Assembly (NCBI GenBank): GCA_004020365.1
Contig: SAQR01000045.1
Span: 1-58,307, forward strand
DNA: 58,307 nt
Source of the DNA: Mesorhizobium sp.
GTDB lineage: Bacteria > Pseudomonadota > Alphaproteobacteria > Rhizobiales > Rhizobiaceae
Reading direction: 5' to 3'
In this document: piece after piece, positions 1 to 10,245 of the stretch
How positions within the stretch are numbered: position 1 is the first letter of the stretch
How the letters are laid out: each line of letters opens with the position of its first letter
Notes under the pieces: generated by a model
Databases searched by the model: none
What the model saw: only the letters and a program-made list of their open reading frames with translations
Told to the model about the DNA's origin: nothing
Made by a program: the position numbers and the translations under genes

Positions 1-48
1 CTCCCCCCAAGTGGGGGAGATGTCCGGCAGGACAGAGGGGGGCGCCAA
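1..48. repeat. Dispersed palindromic repeat, copy 1
   Basis: The window opens inside a short repeat made of two small palindromes: CTCCCCC-AAGT-GGGGGAG, then GTCC-GGCA-GGAC, followed by a G-run and GGCGCC. The same sequence recurs at 34319-34368 and, inverted, at 58256-58307. Such elements are common between genes in Mesorhizobium genomes. Confidence 0.85.
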
Positions 49-256
49 GGATCACTACAGATCTCCATTTATCCTGGTCCGCCGTGAAGCCGGCGAGGAT
101 GCCGGCTTCGTCACCTACAGCGACCACGGCCATTCCTCGGGCAACGTGCAGGCAACCGCGCATCTGCGGCTGCCGTTCATCCAGATCGGCGCGGAACTCG
201 GCATCGACATCGGGCACGCCCACACGCGCGGTGGTGTCGGCCATACCGTTCTTTGA
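49..256 (+). pseudogene. Possible gene remnant next to the repeat
   Basis: A frame stays open from inside the repeat to a TGA at 254-256. The part after the repeat is protein-like, with high GC in third codon positions and a segment reading SDHGHSSGNVQATAHLRLPF. The reverse strand is also open here with similarly high GC3 (it would begin at 246), so strand and reality are uncertain. I do not recognise a family. It could be the tail of a gene truncated by the repeat, or chance. Confidence 0.2.
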
Positions 257-453
257 TCCTGACGGGGCGAGGCTGAAAGCGTGACACGCCATTCCGGATA
301 GGACGAGTTCTCTGCGGGACCCCTTCGCGCAACCAGATACAACGCCGTCACTTTCCCGGCCGTCGCTTTTCCCGCTTGACTGACCCGCCGTACCGAATAC
401 GCTAATGGGGAAAATACCGGCTCCGACCGCCGGGCGGCAAAAATGCCTCGTAT

Positions 454-495
454 GCCTCGCCTTCCGCGGCGGCGGCTGCGGGGCATTGTTATTTT
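454..495 (+). terminator. Possible leader attenuator before the AmiC-like gene
   Basis: GCCTCGC (454-460) can pair with GCGGGGC (478-484), seven pairs including one wobble, and is followed by the T-rich run ATTGTTATTTT (485-495). It lies just before the probable start of the AmiC-like gene. AmiR/ANTAR proteins are RNA antiterminators that act on leader hairpins, so a leader structure is expected somewhere near. The rest of 257-453 shows no gene. Confidence 0.3.
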
Positions 496-505
496 GGGGA
501 TTTGC

Positions 506-1633
506 TTGGGACGGCGTATCGAGATCGGCATCCTTTACTCGCGGTCGGGCAACTACCGCCTGCTATCCGAATCCTGCCGTTCGGGTGCGATGACGGCCAT
601 CGCCGACATCAATGCCGATCCCGCCATCCCGATCGAATTCGTTCCTGTGGAGCGCGACCCGCAAGGCAACATCGATGGCTACGCGACGGGCTGCGCCGAC
701 ATTCTCAGCAACAGCGGCGCGCGCCACATCATTGGCTGCATCACGTCATGGAGCCGCAAGGAGGTCATTCCGATCCTCGAGCGCGCCGGCGGCACGCTCT
801 GGTACGCCTGCCCCTATGAGGGCTTCGAAGCGAACGAGCATGTCGTCTACATGCACGCTTGCCCAAACCAGCATCTCGTCCCGCTGCTGGCCCATGTGGT
901 GCCGCGCTTCGGCGCCAACGGCTTCCTGCTCGGGTCGAACTATATCTGGGGCTGGGAGACCAACCGTGTCGCCCGCGACCTGATCGCCGACGCCGGCGGC
1001 AAGGTTTTGGGCGAGCGCTATCTGCCGCTCGGCGAGGTCGATGTCTCCAGGCTGATCGCCGAGATCCAGGCCACCCGGCCGGAGTTCATCCTGAACAACC
1101 TGATCGGCTCCTCGTCCTATGCCTTCATCGCGGCCTATGCCGAACTTGCCGAACGCGACCCGCATTTCAGGCCGGAGCGCTGCCCGATCCTGTCCTGCAA
1201 TCTGACCGAATGCGAGTTGCCGGCGCTCAACGAGGCGGGCAATGGCCACCTTTCCGTCGGGCCGTACTTTCACGATATCTCGGCAGCGGATCGCCAGGGC
1301 GATTCGGCGCCCTCCGTCATGCCTGCCTCGTCCTTCGAGGCGGCGGCCTATGCCTCGGTGCGGACGCTTGCCGAGATCCTCGCCCGCAATCCCGGCGCAC
1401 AATGGCCGGACCTTCCCCAGGCCTTTGCCGGAACCTCGTTTCGAACCCCGCTCGGCGACATCTCCATCAATCCGCAAACCCAGCACGCCACCTTGCCGGT
1501 GCAGATCGGGCGCATCGAGGGGACCGCGTTCAAGACCGTCACGCTGACCAAGGGAGTGGCGCCCGATCCCTATCTGTCCCGCTATGACCGGACCGAGACG
1601 TTCGGCCGCCCACGCTTGAGGGTGGTGTCGTGA
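506..1633 (+). CDS. amiC: AmiC-like amide-sensing periplasmic-binding-fold regulator
   Basis: Protein of 375 aa with the type I periplasmic-binding fold of the AmiC/UrtA/LivK group. In Pseudomonas, AmiC binds short amides in the cytoplasm and controls the antiterminator AmiR. Here the N-terminus reads RRIEIGILYSRSG with no signal peptide, as in AmiC and unlike the secreted transport proteins. I chose TTG 506 because GGGGA lies 5 nt upstream and the family begins near this point; an ATG at 443 in the same frame would add a 21-residue basic extension without homology. The stop overlaps the GTG start of the AmiR-like gene, and the pair heads an amide transport and hydrolysis operon, so it is probably its sensor. 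The ligand is inferred. Confidence 0.8.
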   Translation: MGRRIEIGILYSRSGNYRLLSESCRSGAMTAIADINADPAIPIEFVPVERDPQGNIDGYATGCADILSNSGARHIIGCITSWSRKEVIPILERAGGTLWYACPYEGFEANEHVVYMHACPNQHLVPLLAHVVPRFGANGFLLGSNYIWGWETNRVARDLIADAGGKVLGERYLPLGEVDVSRLIAEIQATRPEFILNNLIGSSSYAFIAAYAELAERDPHFRPERCPILSCNLTECELPALNEAGNGHLSVGPYFHDISAADRQGDSAPSVMPASSFEAAAYASVRTLAEILARNPGAQWPDLPQAFAGTSFRTPLGDISINPQTQHATLPVQIGRIEGTAFKTVTLTKGVAPDPYLSRYDRTETFGRPRLRVVS

Positions 1634-2229
1634 GCAAGGTCCCGCGCATCCCGAATCTCGGCGGCGCCAGGGCCTTTGTCCTGCATCGTCCGCATCCGAC
1701 GGTGCAGGCGATCACGCGGCAATTGTCGGCCATCGGCCTCGAGACGGTCGGCTGCTGGCCGGAACTGCCGGCCGAGGCGCTGGCGGCGGATTTCGTCTTC
1801 TTCGACGCCGATCTCGGCTTCGACGAACAATTCCCCTGGGCGCCGGGTGAGGCGCCGATGCCGCTGGTGGCGCTGATCGGCTCCGAAGCGCCGGGCCGCA
1901 TCGAGTGGGCACTGTCGCACAAGGCCGACGCCCAGTTGCTGAAGCCGGTCGGCAATGCCGGCGTCTACAGCGCCCTTCTGATCGCGAGGCAGAGTTTCGA
2001 GGCGCGTAAGCTTTTGGCAAGCGAGATATCGTCGCTGCGCCAGCGCGTCGCGGAGCGCCAGACCATCGTGCGCGCGGTGGAGGCCTTGTCGAAAGGCGCC
2101 GAGGACGGCCGCGCCTATGCGCAGCTGCGGTCGCTGGCGATGAGCTGGCAGATCAGCGTCGAGGAGGCCGCGCGCAGGATCGTGGCGATGACGGAAGAAG
2201 GCGGCGATGACCAGTCCCATCGCGCCTGA
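1630..2229 (+). CDS. amiR: AmiR/NasT-type ANTAR-domain antiterminator
   Basis: Protein of 199 aa with the AmiR layout: a degenerate receiver-like N-terminal half, a coiled coil (about residues 115-145, LLASEISSLRQRVAERQ) and a C-terminal ANTAR RNA-binding helix bundle (about 145-192, containing AYAQLRSLAMSWQISVEEAA). It starts at GTG 1630, overlapping the amiC stop by 4 nt. Known AmiR is sequestered by AmiC and, when amide binds AmiC, prevents termination in the leader of the amidase operon. The downstream permease gene starts inside this gene (2207), indicating translational coupling. The RNA target is not proven; a hairpin at 454-495 is a candidate. Confidence 0.82.
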   Translation: MSKVPRIPNLGGARAFVLHRPHPTVQAITRQLSAIGLETVGCWPELPAEALAADFVFFDADLGFDEQFPWAPGEAPMPLVALIGSEAPGRIEWALSHKADAQLLKPVGNAGVYSALLIARQSFEARKLLASEISSLRQRVAERQTIVRAVEALSKGAEDGRAYAQLRSLAMSWQISVEEAARRIVAMTEEGGDDQSHRA

Positions 2230-3115
2230 TCTTCCGGCAACCGGGCGCATGCCGGTCAAGCCACGTGCCGGCGTCTGGCGGCGCCTGGTCAAGCGTCCTC
2301 TTGCATTGATCGGCCTGGTGATCGTTGCCGTCGTCCTGGCTGGCGCCATCCTGGCGCCGTGGCTGACGGGCTACGATCCAAACGAGCAGATGTTCGACGG
2401 GCTGACGCTTGAAGGCGCGCCGTTGCCGCCGAACGCCAGCTTCTGGCTGGGCACGGATCTGCTCGGCCGCGATCTGCTGACCCGCATCCTTTTCGGCGCA
2501 CGCACCTCGCTGATCATCGGCATCGTCGCCAACGGCGTGGCGCTTCTGATCGGCACGCTGGTTGGCGTCACCGCGGGCTATTTCCGCGGCTGGATCGGTG
2601 GCGCGCTGATGCGCTTCACCGATCTGATGATGGCCTTTCCGGCGCTGCTGCTCGCCATCTGCCTGGCGGCGGTGCTCCAGCCGAGCCTGTGGATCGTTGC
2701 CATGGTGATCGCACTGGTGAACTGGGTGCAGACCGCGCGGGTCATCTATACCGAGACCAGCTCTTTGTCCGAGCGCGAGTTCATCGACGCCGAGCGCACC
2801 ATCGGGGCGAGCGCGCCACGTATCCTGTTTCGCCATATCCTGCCGCATCTGCTGCCGACGATCATCGTCTGGGGCACGCTCGGCATCTCGACTACGGTGC
2901 TGCTCGAAGCAACGCTCAGCTATCTCGGCATCGGCGTGCAGCCGCCGACCGCATCCTGGGGCAACATCATCTTCGAGAACCAGACCTATTTCCAGGCAGC
3001 GCCCTGGCTGGTCTTCTTTCCGGGTGCGGCGATCCTGGCGCTGGCGCTGGCCTTCAACCTTATCGGCGATGCGCTGCGCGACATCCTCGATCCGACGCAA
3101 AGGAGCCGGGCATGA
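2207..3115 (+). CDS. Dpp/Opp-type ABC transporter permease (DppC-like)
   Basis: Inner-membrane permease of 302 aa. A cytoplasmic N-terminus leads into a first membrane span (about residues 23-46), then the LGTDLLGRDLLTRILFGARTS segment typical of DppC/OppC, further spans, and the EAA-loop region (REFIDAERTIGASAPRILFRH, about 190-210) that contacts the ATPase. It overlaps amiR by 23 nt and the next permease by an ATGA overlap. Unusually, the C-type permease precedes the B-type. Peptide-type importers of this family carry many solutes besides peptides. Because this one shares an operon with an amidase and amide sensor, an amide or small amidated compound is the likely substrate (inference). Confidence 0.88.
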   Translation: MTSPIAPDLPATGRMPVKPRAGVWRRLVKRPLALIGLVIVAVVLAGAILAPWLTGYDPNEQMFDGLTLEGAPLPPNASFWLGTDLLGRDLLTRILFGARTSLIIGIVANGVALLIGTLVGVTAGYFRGWIGGALMRFTDLMMAFPALLLAICLAAVLQPSLWIVAMVIALVNWVQTARVIYTETSSLSEREFIDAERTIGASAPRILFRHILPHLLPTIIVWGTLGISTTVLLEATLSYLGIGVQPPTASWGNIIFENQTYFQAAPWLVFFPGAAILALALAFNLIGDALRDILDPTQRSRA

Positions 3116-4032
3116 TCGCCTATCTCGGCCGCCGCGTTATCCAGTCCGTGCTCATCCTGCTCGGCGTCTCATTGATCACCTTTGCACTGCTCTACCTGCT
3201 GCCCGCCGACCCCGTCCGCCAGATCGCCGGCCGCAGTGCCACGCCCGAAACGGTCGAGAACATCCGCCGGCAGCTCGGCCTCGATCAGCCCTTCTTCATC
3301 CAGTACTGGCACTATCTGATCAGCCTGCTCAGCGGCGATCTCGGCCGCTCCTACATCCAGCGTTCCGAGGTCACGGAGCTCATCGTCTCGCGGCTGCCGG
3401 CAAGCCTGCTGCTGATGGTCGGCGCAATCCTTTGCGAGCTGGCGATCGGCCTGACGATGGGCCTTGTTGCCGCCGTCAGGCGCGGCACCGCCACCGACCA
3501 GACGCTGATGGTCGCGTCCTTTGTCGGCGTCTCGGCGCCGCAGTTCGTCGTCGGCCTGCTGCTCCTTTATGTATTCGCCGTGCAGCTCGGCTGGTTTCCG
3601 ATCGGCGGCTACGGCACCTGGCGCCATCTGGTGCTGCCGTCCCTGACCATGGGAATACTCGGCGCCGGCTGGTACGCCCGCATGATGCGCTCGTCGATGA
3701 TCGACGTGCTGCGCCAGGACTATATGCGGACCGCCCGCGCCAAGGGCCTTGCGCGCGGCGCCATCATCTTCCGCCATGCACTGCCCAACGCCATCCTGCC
3801 GGTCATCGCCATGATCGGTATCGACATCGGCATCTTCATGGGCGGCATCGTAGTGGTCGAAAGCGTGTTCGGCTGGCCCGGCATCGGTCAGCTTGCCTGG
3901 CAGGCCATCCAGCGCGTCGACATTCCGATCATCATGGGCGTCACCCTGGTTTCGGCCTTCGCCATCGTGCTTGGAAATCTCCTGGCCGACACCGTCGCAC
4001 CGTTCATCGACCCGCGCATCAAGCTCAGATGA
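3112..4032 (+). CDS. Dpp/Opp-type ABC transporter permease (DppB-like)
   Basis: Inner-membrane permease of 306 aa beginning MIAYLGRRVIQSVLILLGVS, the usual DppB N-terminus with its first span at about 9-30. The signature LLPADPVRQIAG and an EAA loop (DYMRTARAKGLARGAIIFRH, about 203-222) are present. The start at 3112 overlaps the stop of the previous permease in ATGA. A longer open frame upstream in the same phase (from 2689) lies wholly inside the previous gene and is not part of this protein. It forms the membrane channel together with the 2207-3115 product. Confidence 0.9.
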   Translation: MIAYLGRRVIQSVLILLGVSLITFALLYLLPADPVRQIAGRSATPETVENIRRQLGLDQPFFIQYWHYLISLLSGDLGRSYIQRSEVTELIVSRLPASLLLMVGAILCELAIGLTMGLVAAVRRGTATDQTLMVASFVGVSAPQFVVGLLLLYVFAVQLGWFPIGGYGTWRHLVLPSLTMGILGAGWYARMMRSSMIDVLRQDYMRTARAKGLARGAIIFRHALPNAILPVIAMIGIDIGIFMGGIVVVESVFGWPGIGQLAWQAIQRVDIPIIMGVTLVSAFAIVLGNLLADTVAPFIDPRIKLR

Positions 4033-4075
4033 ATCCAAAAAAAGACCGGTAACAACCAGAGAAAGGGAACATGAG

Positions 4076-5719
4076 ATGAAGAAATTCTTGACCTCCACCG
4101 TTGCGGTATCGGCGCTCGCGCTGATGCTCGGCATGACAAGCGCCCGCGCCGAACACGCCGTCGATCCGAACGCCAAGCCGGGCGGCGCGATCACCATCAC
4201 CTACAAGGACGACGTCGCCACGCTCGATCCGGCCATCGGCTATGACTGGCAGAACTGGTCGATGATCAAGAGCCTGTTCGACGGGCTGATGGACTACGAG
4301 CCGGGCACCACCAATCTGCGGCCCGACCTCGCCGAGAGCTATGAGATTGCGCCCGACGGCAAGACCGTCACCTTCAAGCTGCGCCAGGGGGTGAAGTTCC
4401 ACAATGGCCGCGAGATGACCGCCGACGACGTGAAATATTCGCTCGACCGCGTCACCAATCCGAAGACCCAGAGCCCGGGCGCCGGCTTCTTCGGCTCGAT
4501 CAAGGGCCATGACGATGTCGCTGCCGGCAAGGCGGAAAGCTTGTCGGGTGTCACCGTCGTCGATCCCTACACGATCAAGTTCGAACTGACCCGGCCCGAC
4601 GCCACCTTCCTGCATGTCATGGCCATCAACTTCTCGCATGTCGTGCCCAAGGAGGAGGTCGAGAAATACGGCGCGGATTTTGGCAAGCATCCGGTCGGCA
4701 CCGGGGCTTTCAAGTTCGCCGAATGGACGCTCGGCCAGCGCGTCGTCTTCGAGCGCAACCCGGATTACTGGCACAAGGGCCTGCCGCATCTCGACAGGAT
4801 CACTTTCGAGATCGGCCAGGAGCCGATCGTTGCGCTGCTGCGGCTGCAGAAGGGCGAGATCGACGTGCTCGGCGACGTTATTCCGCCGGCCAAGTTCCAG
4901 GAGGTGATGGCCGATCCCGAGCAGAAGGCCCGTGTCGTCGAGGGCGGCCAATTGCACACCGGCTACATCACCATGAACACCACCATGGCGCCTTTCGACA
5001 ATGTGAAGGTGCGGCAAGCGGTCAACATGGCGATCAACAAGGACCGTATCGTCCAGCTGATCAACAACCGCGGGGTGCCGGCCAACCAGCCGCTGCCGCC
5101 GTCGATGCCCGGCTACGACAAGGAATTCAAGGGCTATCCCTATGACGTGGCCAAGGCCAAGGCTTTGCTTGCCGAGGCCGGTCATCCCGATGGTTTCGAC
5201 ACGCAGCTGTTCGCCATGAACACCGATCCCAACCCGCGCATCGCCCAGGCGATCCAGCAGGACCTGGCGGCCATCGGCATCAAGGCTAGCATCCAGTCGC
5301 TCGCGCAGGCCAATGTCATCGCCGCCGGCGGCGACAAGGCCGGCGCGCCGATGATCTGGTCCGGCGGCATGGCCTGGATCGCCGATTTCCCCGATCCGTC
5401 GAATTTTTACGGGCCGATCCTCGGCTGTGCCGGCGCGGTTCCGGGCGGCTGGAACTGGTCGTGGTACTGCAACAAGGATCTCGACGCCAAGGCGGCGGAG
5501 GCCGACTCGATCGTCGATCCGGCCAAATCAGGCGAACGTGCCAAGATGTGGAGCGAGATCTACGGCAAGATCATGGAAGACGCGCCCTGGGTGCCGGTCT
5601 TCAACGAGCAGCGCTTCACCATGAAATCGCCCCGGATGGGCGGCGCCGACAATCTCTATGTCGACCCCGTTCATATCCCGATCAACTATGACAATGTGTA
5701 TGTGACCGATGTGCAATAA
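4076..5719 (+). CDS. Dpp/Opp-type ABC transporter substrate-binding protein
   Basis: Periplasmic solute-binding protein of 547 aa (SBP family 5). A Sec signal peptide (MKKFLTSTVAVSALALMLGM, cleavage near SARA-EHA) is followed by GGAITITYKDDVATLDPAIG, typical for the family, and FERNPDYWHKGLPHLDRITF in the middle. Start 4076 is preceded by GAAAGGGAA at 4061-4069; an ATG at 4071 is out of frame. Near the C-terminus there are several cysteines (GCAG and WYCNKD), possibly a disulfide. It captures the substrate for the permeases upstream. The overlap with the formamidase gene (11 nt) ties uptake to hydrolysis. Confidence 0.9.
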   Translation: MKKFLTSTVAVSALALMLGMTSARAEHAVDPNAKPGGAITITYKDDVATLDPAIGYDWQNWSMIKSLFDGLMDYEPGTTNLRPDLAESYEIAPDGKTVTFKLRQGVKFHNGREMTADDVKYSLDRVTNPKTQSPGAGFFGSIKGHDDVAAGKAESLSGVTVVDPYTIKFELTRPDATFLHVMAINFSHVVPKEEVEKYGADFGKHPVGTGAFKFAEWTLGQRVVFERNPDYWHKGLPHLDRITFEIGQEPIVALLRLQKGEIDVLGDVIPPAKFQEVMADPEQKARVVEGGQLHTGYITMNTTMAPFDNVKVRQAVNMAINKDRIVQLINNRGVPANQPLPPSMPGYDKEFKGYPYDVAKAKALLAEAGHPDGFDTQLFAMNTDPNPRIAQAIQQDLAAIGIKASIQSLAQANVIAAGGDKAGAPMIWSGGMAWIADFPDPSNFYGPILGCAGAVPGGWNWSWYCNKDLDAKAAEADSIVDPAKSGERAKMWSEIYGKIMEDAPWVPVFNEQRFTMKSPRMGGADNLYVDPVHIPINYDNVYVTDVQ

Positions 5720-6649
5720 CTGCGACTACACCATCCATGGGCGCCATCACCATTTCGGCTGGGACAATTCCTTTGTCCCGACTGAGCGGGTGGCGCCCGG
5801 TTCGACGATCGAGTTCCAGTGCCTCGATTCGTCGGGTGGCCAGCTTCAGGCCGACAGCACCGTTGCCGACGTCGCTTTGCTCGACTTCGCCAAGGTGAAC
5901 CCCGTCACCGGGCCCATATATGTCGAAGGTGCCGAGCCGGGCGATGCACTGAAGGTGACGATCGAGATGTTCAAGCCGTCCGGCTTCGGCTGGACGGCGA
6001 ACATTCCGGGGTTCGGGCTGCTCGCCGACTATTTTCCGGAGCCGGCGCTGAACATCTGGACATACGACGCCGCCTCGCTCGAGCCGGCGCTGTTCGGCAA
6101 GCATGCCCGGGTGCCGCTAAAACCCTTTGCCGGCACCATCGGCAACGCGCCGGCTGAAATGGGCCTCCACTCGGTGGTGCCGCCAAGGCGCGTCGGCGGC
6201 AATCTCGACATCCGCGATCTCGCGGCCGGCACCACGCTCTATCTGCCGGTGGAGGTGGCCGGTGCGCTGTTTTCGGTCGGCGACACGCATGCCGCGCAGG
6301 GCGACGGCGAAGTGTGCGGCACGGCGATCGAAAGCCCGATGGATGTCGTGCTCAAGCTCGACCTGGTTAAAAATGCGCGGTTGAAGACACCGCGCTTCAC
6401 CACACCGGGCCCGGTGACTCGCCATCTCGACGCCAAGGGCTACGAGGTGACGACCGGCATCGGACCGGACCTGATGACGGGCGCCAGGGAAGCGGTCTCC
6501 CAGATGATCGACCTGCTTGCCGGCCGCTACGCAATGGATCCGGTTGAGGCCTACATGCTGGTTTCGGTCTGCGGCGATCTCCGGATCAGCGAGATCGTCG
6601 ACATGCCGAACTGGGTGGTGTCGTTCTACTTCCCGCGCTGCGTCTTCGA

Positions 6650-6653
<4 letters not shown>
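5709..6653 (+). CDS. Acetamidase/formamidase family amidohydrolase
   Basis: Protein of 314 aa of the acetamidase/formamidase (FmdA/AmdA) family, which hydrolyses short-chain amides to the acid and ammonia. Family features include DFAKVNPVTGPIYVEGAEPG (about 61-80), GLHSVVPPRRVGGN (about 154-167), GTTLYLPVEVAGALFSVGD and the acidic/histidine motif GDTHAAQGDGEVCGTAIE. The last two segments build the metal and substrate site in known relatives. It is cytoplasmic (no signal peptide). Its start overlaps the binding-protein gene and its stop overlaps the ATPase start (ATGA). With AmiC/AmiR upstream, its substrate is likely a small amide delivered by the linked transporter. The exact amide cannot be read from sequence. 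Confidence 0.87.
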
Positions 6654-8482
<1,829 letters not shown>

Positions 8483-8512
8483 CGCTCGCAACACCACGGC
8501 ATTCCTGCGACG

Positions 8513-9001
8513 TCAGAGCCACCGCCGCACCCGTTGCCTGTAGTCGCGATACGCATCACCGAAGCGCCGCTCGAGGTATGCCTCCTCGCGGGCGACGACG
8601 CCGTAGCGGATCAGGATTGCGAGAGGCAGCGTGAGGACAAGGATCCAGATATTCTGCGCGGCCACGCCGATGCCGCCATAGATGAGGAACATGCCGAGGT
8701 AGATCGGATTGCGCGTCCAGCCGTGGATGCCGGTCGTCACCAGCACGCGCGTCGGCTCATTCGTCGGCACCGGCGTCTCCGCGCGCATGAAGTTGCGAAT
8801 GCCCGCCGCGAAAAGCGCAAAACCGATCAAGATCAGCGAGCCGCCGATGATCCAGGCAACCAGCCCCGGACCGGGGAACGGCAAACGCAGCAGGCGATCC
8901 AGCACGAAGCCGATCAGGAAAGCAGCGAGAAAGAGCAGCGGCGGTCTCGCGATGACACCTGCGGTTCCGCTGTCGGTTTGCCCAGCCGGGTCCATTGCCA
9001 T
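8513..9001 (-). CDS. Isoprenylcysteine carboxyl methyltransferase-like membrane protein
   Basis: Protein of 162 aa with about four membrane segments and the conserved ICMT/PEMT-like end: GIHGWTRNPIYLGMFLIYGG (about 90-109) and REEAYLERRFGDAYRDYRQR (about 137-156). These bind S-adenosylmethionine in studied relatives. Bacterial members methylate unknown small or lipid substrates, so the function is open. It is divergent from a MarR gene with two palindromic operators between them, suggesting MarR control. It converges on the ABC ATPase gene with only 30 nt between. Confidence 0.8.
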   Translation of the reverse strand: MAMDPAGQTDSGTAGVIARPPLLFLAAFLIGFVLDRLLRLPFPGPGLVAWIIGGSLILIGFALFAAGIRNFMRAETPVPTNEPTRVLVTTGIHGWTRNPIYLGMFLIYGGIGVAAQNIWILVLTLPLAILIRYGVVAREEAYLERRFGDAYRDYRQRVRRWL

Positions 9002-9049
9002 GTCTGCTCCCGCAGATGCCTAGGGGCCCGAAGCCCAATGCCGCCTAAG

Positions 9050-9095
9050 ATGACAACCAAGGTGTCATTCTAGAAGTTGACAACCGTGGTGTCAA
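9050..9095. promoter_or_regulatory. Two MarR-type operators
   Basis: Two 19-bp imperfect palindromes, ATGACAACCAAGGTGTCAT (9050-9068) and TTGACAACCGTGGTGTCAA (9077-9095), share TGACAACC-N2-GGTGTCA. Their centres are 27 bp apart. They lie between the divergent methyltransferase-like and MarR genes, as expected for autoregulation and control of the neighbour. Confidence 0.78.
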
Positions 9096-9131
9096 TCGCA
9101 GAAATTGGCACGGAAAAGGGGGAAGAAAGCG

Positions 9132-9632
9132 ATGGCGTCGGCACGACACGACCGAACGACGGGGACGGACCCCATCGCAGACGGCAAGGCCGAGGCGATC
9201 ACCGAGCTGATGCTCGAAGTGGCCCAGTGCTTCTTCAGGATACGGGCTCTCGGCCAGAAGACAGGGCTCATCACCAGTTGGGGCGGCGGTGCGTTCGGCT
9301 TCATGCGAAGCCTGGCGCTGCTTGGTCCGCTCACCGTGCCGCAGATCGCCCAGATGCGGCCCACCAGCCGTCAGCGCATGCAGCGGCTGGCGGATGAGCT
9401 TGCGGCCGAGGGGCTGGTCGAATTCATCGACAATCCAAAACACCGGCGCTCGAAGCTTGTGCAGCTGACGCGCAAAGGCGCCGCGCGCTACGGCGAGCTG
9501 AACGCCCAGCTCTTGGCGATCGCCTCGACCATGGGCGGCGTCGCTCTCAGCGAAGCCGATATCCGCAAGACCGCCGCGATCGTGCGGCAGCTGAGCGACG
9601 ATGTGAAAGTGCGGTCGGAGCGGCTGTGCTGA
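9132..9632 (+). CDS. MarR family transcriptional regulator
   Basis: Winged-helix regulator of 166 aa. The recognition region reads LTVPQIAQMRPTSRQRMQRLADELAAEGLVEFIDNPKHRRSKLVQLT, a textbook MarR helix-turn-helix plus wing with the DPxxRRxK-like turn (here NPKHRRSK). I chose ATG 9132 because GGGGGAAG lies about 8 nt upstream; a TTG at 9105 is in frame but lacks a ribosome site and would sit close to the second operator. MarR proteins act as dimers and release DNA on binding phenolic or oxidative ligands. The likely targets are its own promoter and the divergent membrane methyltransferase. Confidence 0.88.
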   Translation: MASARHDRTTGTDPIADGKAEAITELMLEVAQCFFRIRALGQKTGLITSWGGGAFGFMRSLALLGPLTVPQIAQMRPTSRQRMQRLADELAAEGLVEFIDNPKHRRSKLVQLTRKGAARYGELNAQLLAIASTMGGVALSEADIRKTAAIVRQLSDDVKVRSERLC

Positions 9633-9817
9633 CGCAAAGGCTGCGGCGCCATTGAGGGGATTCCCCGACGCCTGAGCGATGAGCTCGCCGATCTCGTGCT
9701 GTTTTCCACTCCGTCCGGCCCGCCGGCGAACGATTGCCAGCCGGAACCTCTGCGGAGCTGAGACGTTCGAACCGCAGGAGCTGAGAGCTGCACCTAAAAT
9801 TTGCAAAGAGTACTGCA

Positions 9818-10138
9818 ATGGCTCAGAAATCAAAGATAACGACAGGCACGAACGACCGGCCGCGCAACGAAACCGTAGGCCAATCCGGCGAAGGTCTGCC
9901 TGATGACAGCAGCACGTCGCTTGAGGTCGACGAGACCGCGGTCGCCCGGTTGAGAAAGCAACTGCAAGGCAAACCCGAGCAATTTGGCGAAGCCAATCCC
10001 GACGAAGTCCCGGCTGGCATTCCTGGCACCGGCGAGAACTTCTGTCGCCGCTGCGCCGGCACAGGCATGATCGACGGCCGCACCTGCCCCGAATGCGGCG
10101 GAACCGGAAAGGTGACGACGCCGATCGGCGGCGGCTGA
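9818..10138 (+). CDS. Small protein with a DnaJ-like CxxCxGxG zinc-finger pair
   Basis: Protein of 106 aa. The N-terminal two thirds are polar and probably disordered (rich in T, S, E, D). The C-terminus carries CRRCAGTG and CPECGGTG, separated by 8 residues, which is half of the four-repeat zinc centre of DnaJ and resembles stand-alone chaperone-like zinc proteins. Two CxxC pairs are enough for one zinc ion. No J domain is present. It stands alone, with a strong hairpin after its stop (10200-10223). Function unknown; a redox or protein-binding role is only a guess. Confidence 0.75.
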   Translation: MAQKSKITTGTNDRPRNETVGQSGEGLPDDSSTSLEVDETAVARLRKQLQGKPEQFGEANPDEVPAGIPGTGENFCRRCAGTGMIDGRTCPECGGTGKVTTPIGGG

Positions 10139-10199
10139 GGCGGTCAGGACAGCGATCTTATTTCGCGGCAATTTCGATCACTGAATGCATTAATCGCAG

Positions 10200-10223
10200 G
10201 GGGAGCCGCCGTGGCGGCTCCCC
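10200..10223. terminator. Bidirectional hairpin terminator
   Basis: GGGGAGCCGCC (10200-10210) and GGCGGCTCCCC (10213-10223) are exact complements. The hairpin sits between the converging zinc-finger gene and MFS gene and lacks a clear T-run on either side. Confidence 0.7.
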
Positions 10224-10245
10224 AGTCTCACGCACCAATATGTCT

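Noticed and set aside
2153-3100. Long reverse-strand frame of 315 codons opposite the first permease gene
   Set aside because: It is the mirror of a GC3-rich gene. Its composition (many H, R, Q, D) is not protein-like, and the forward frame is a clear permease.
4025-5185. Reverse-strand frame of 386 codons opposite the binding-protein gene
   Set aside because: Shadow of the forward gene; no domain or start signal.
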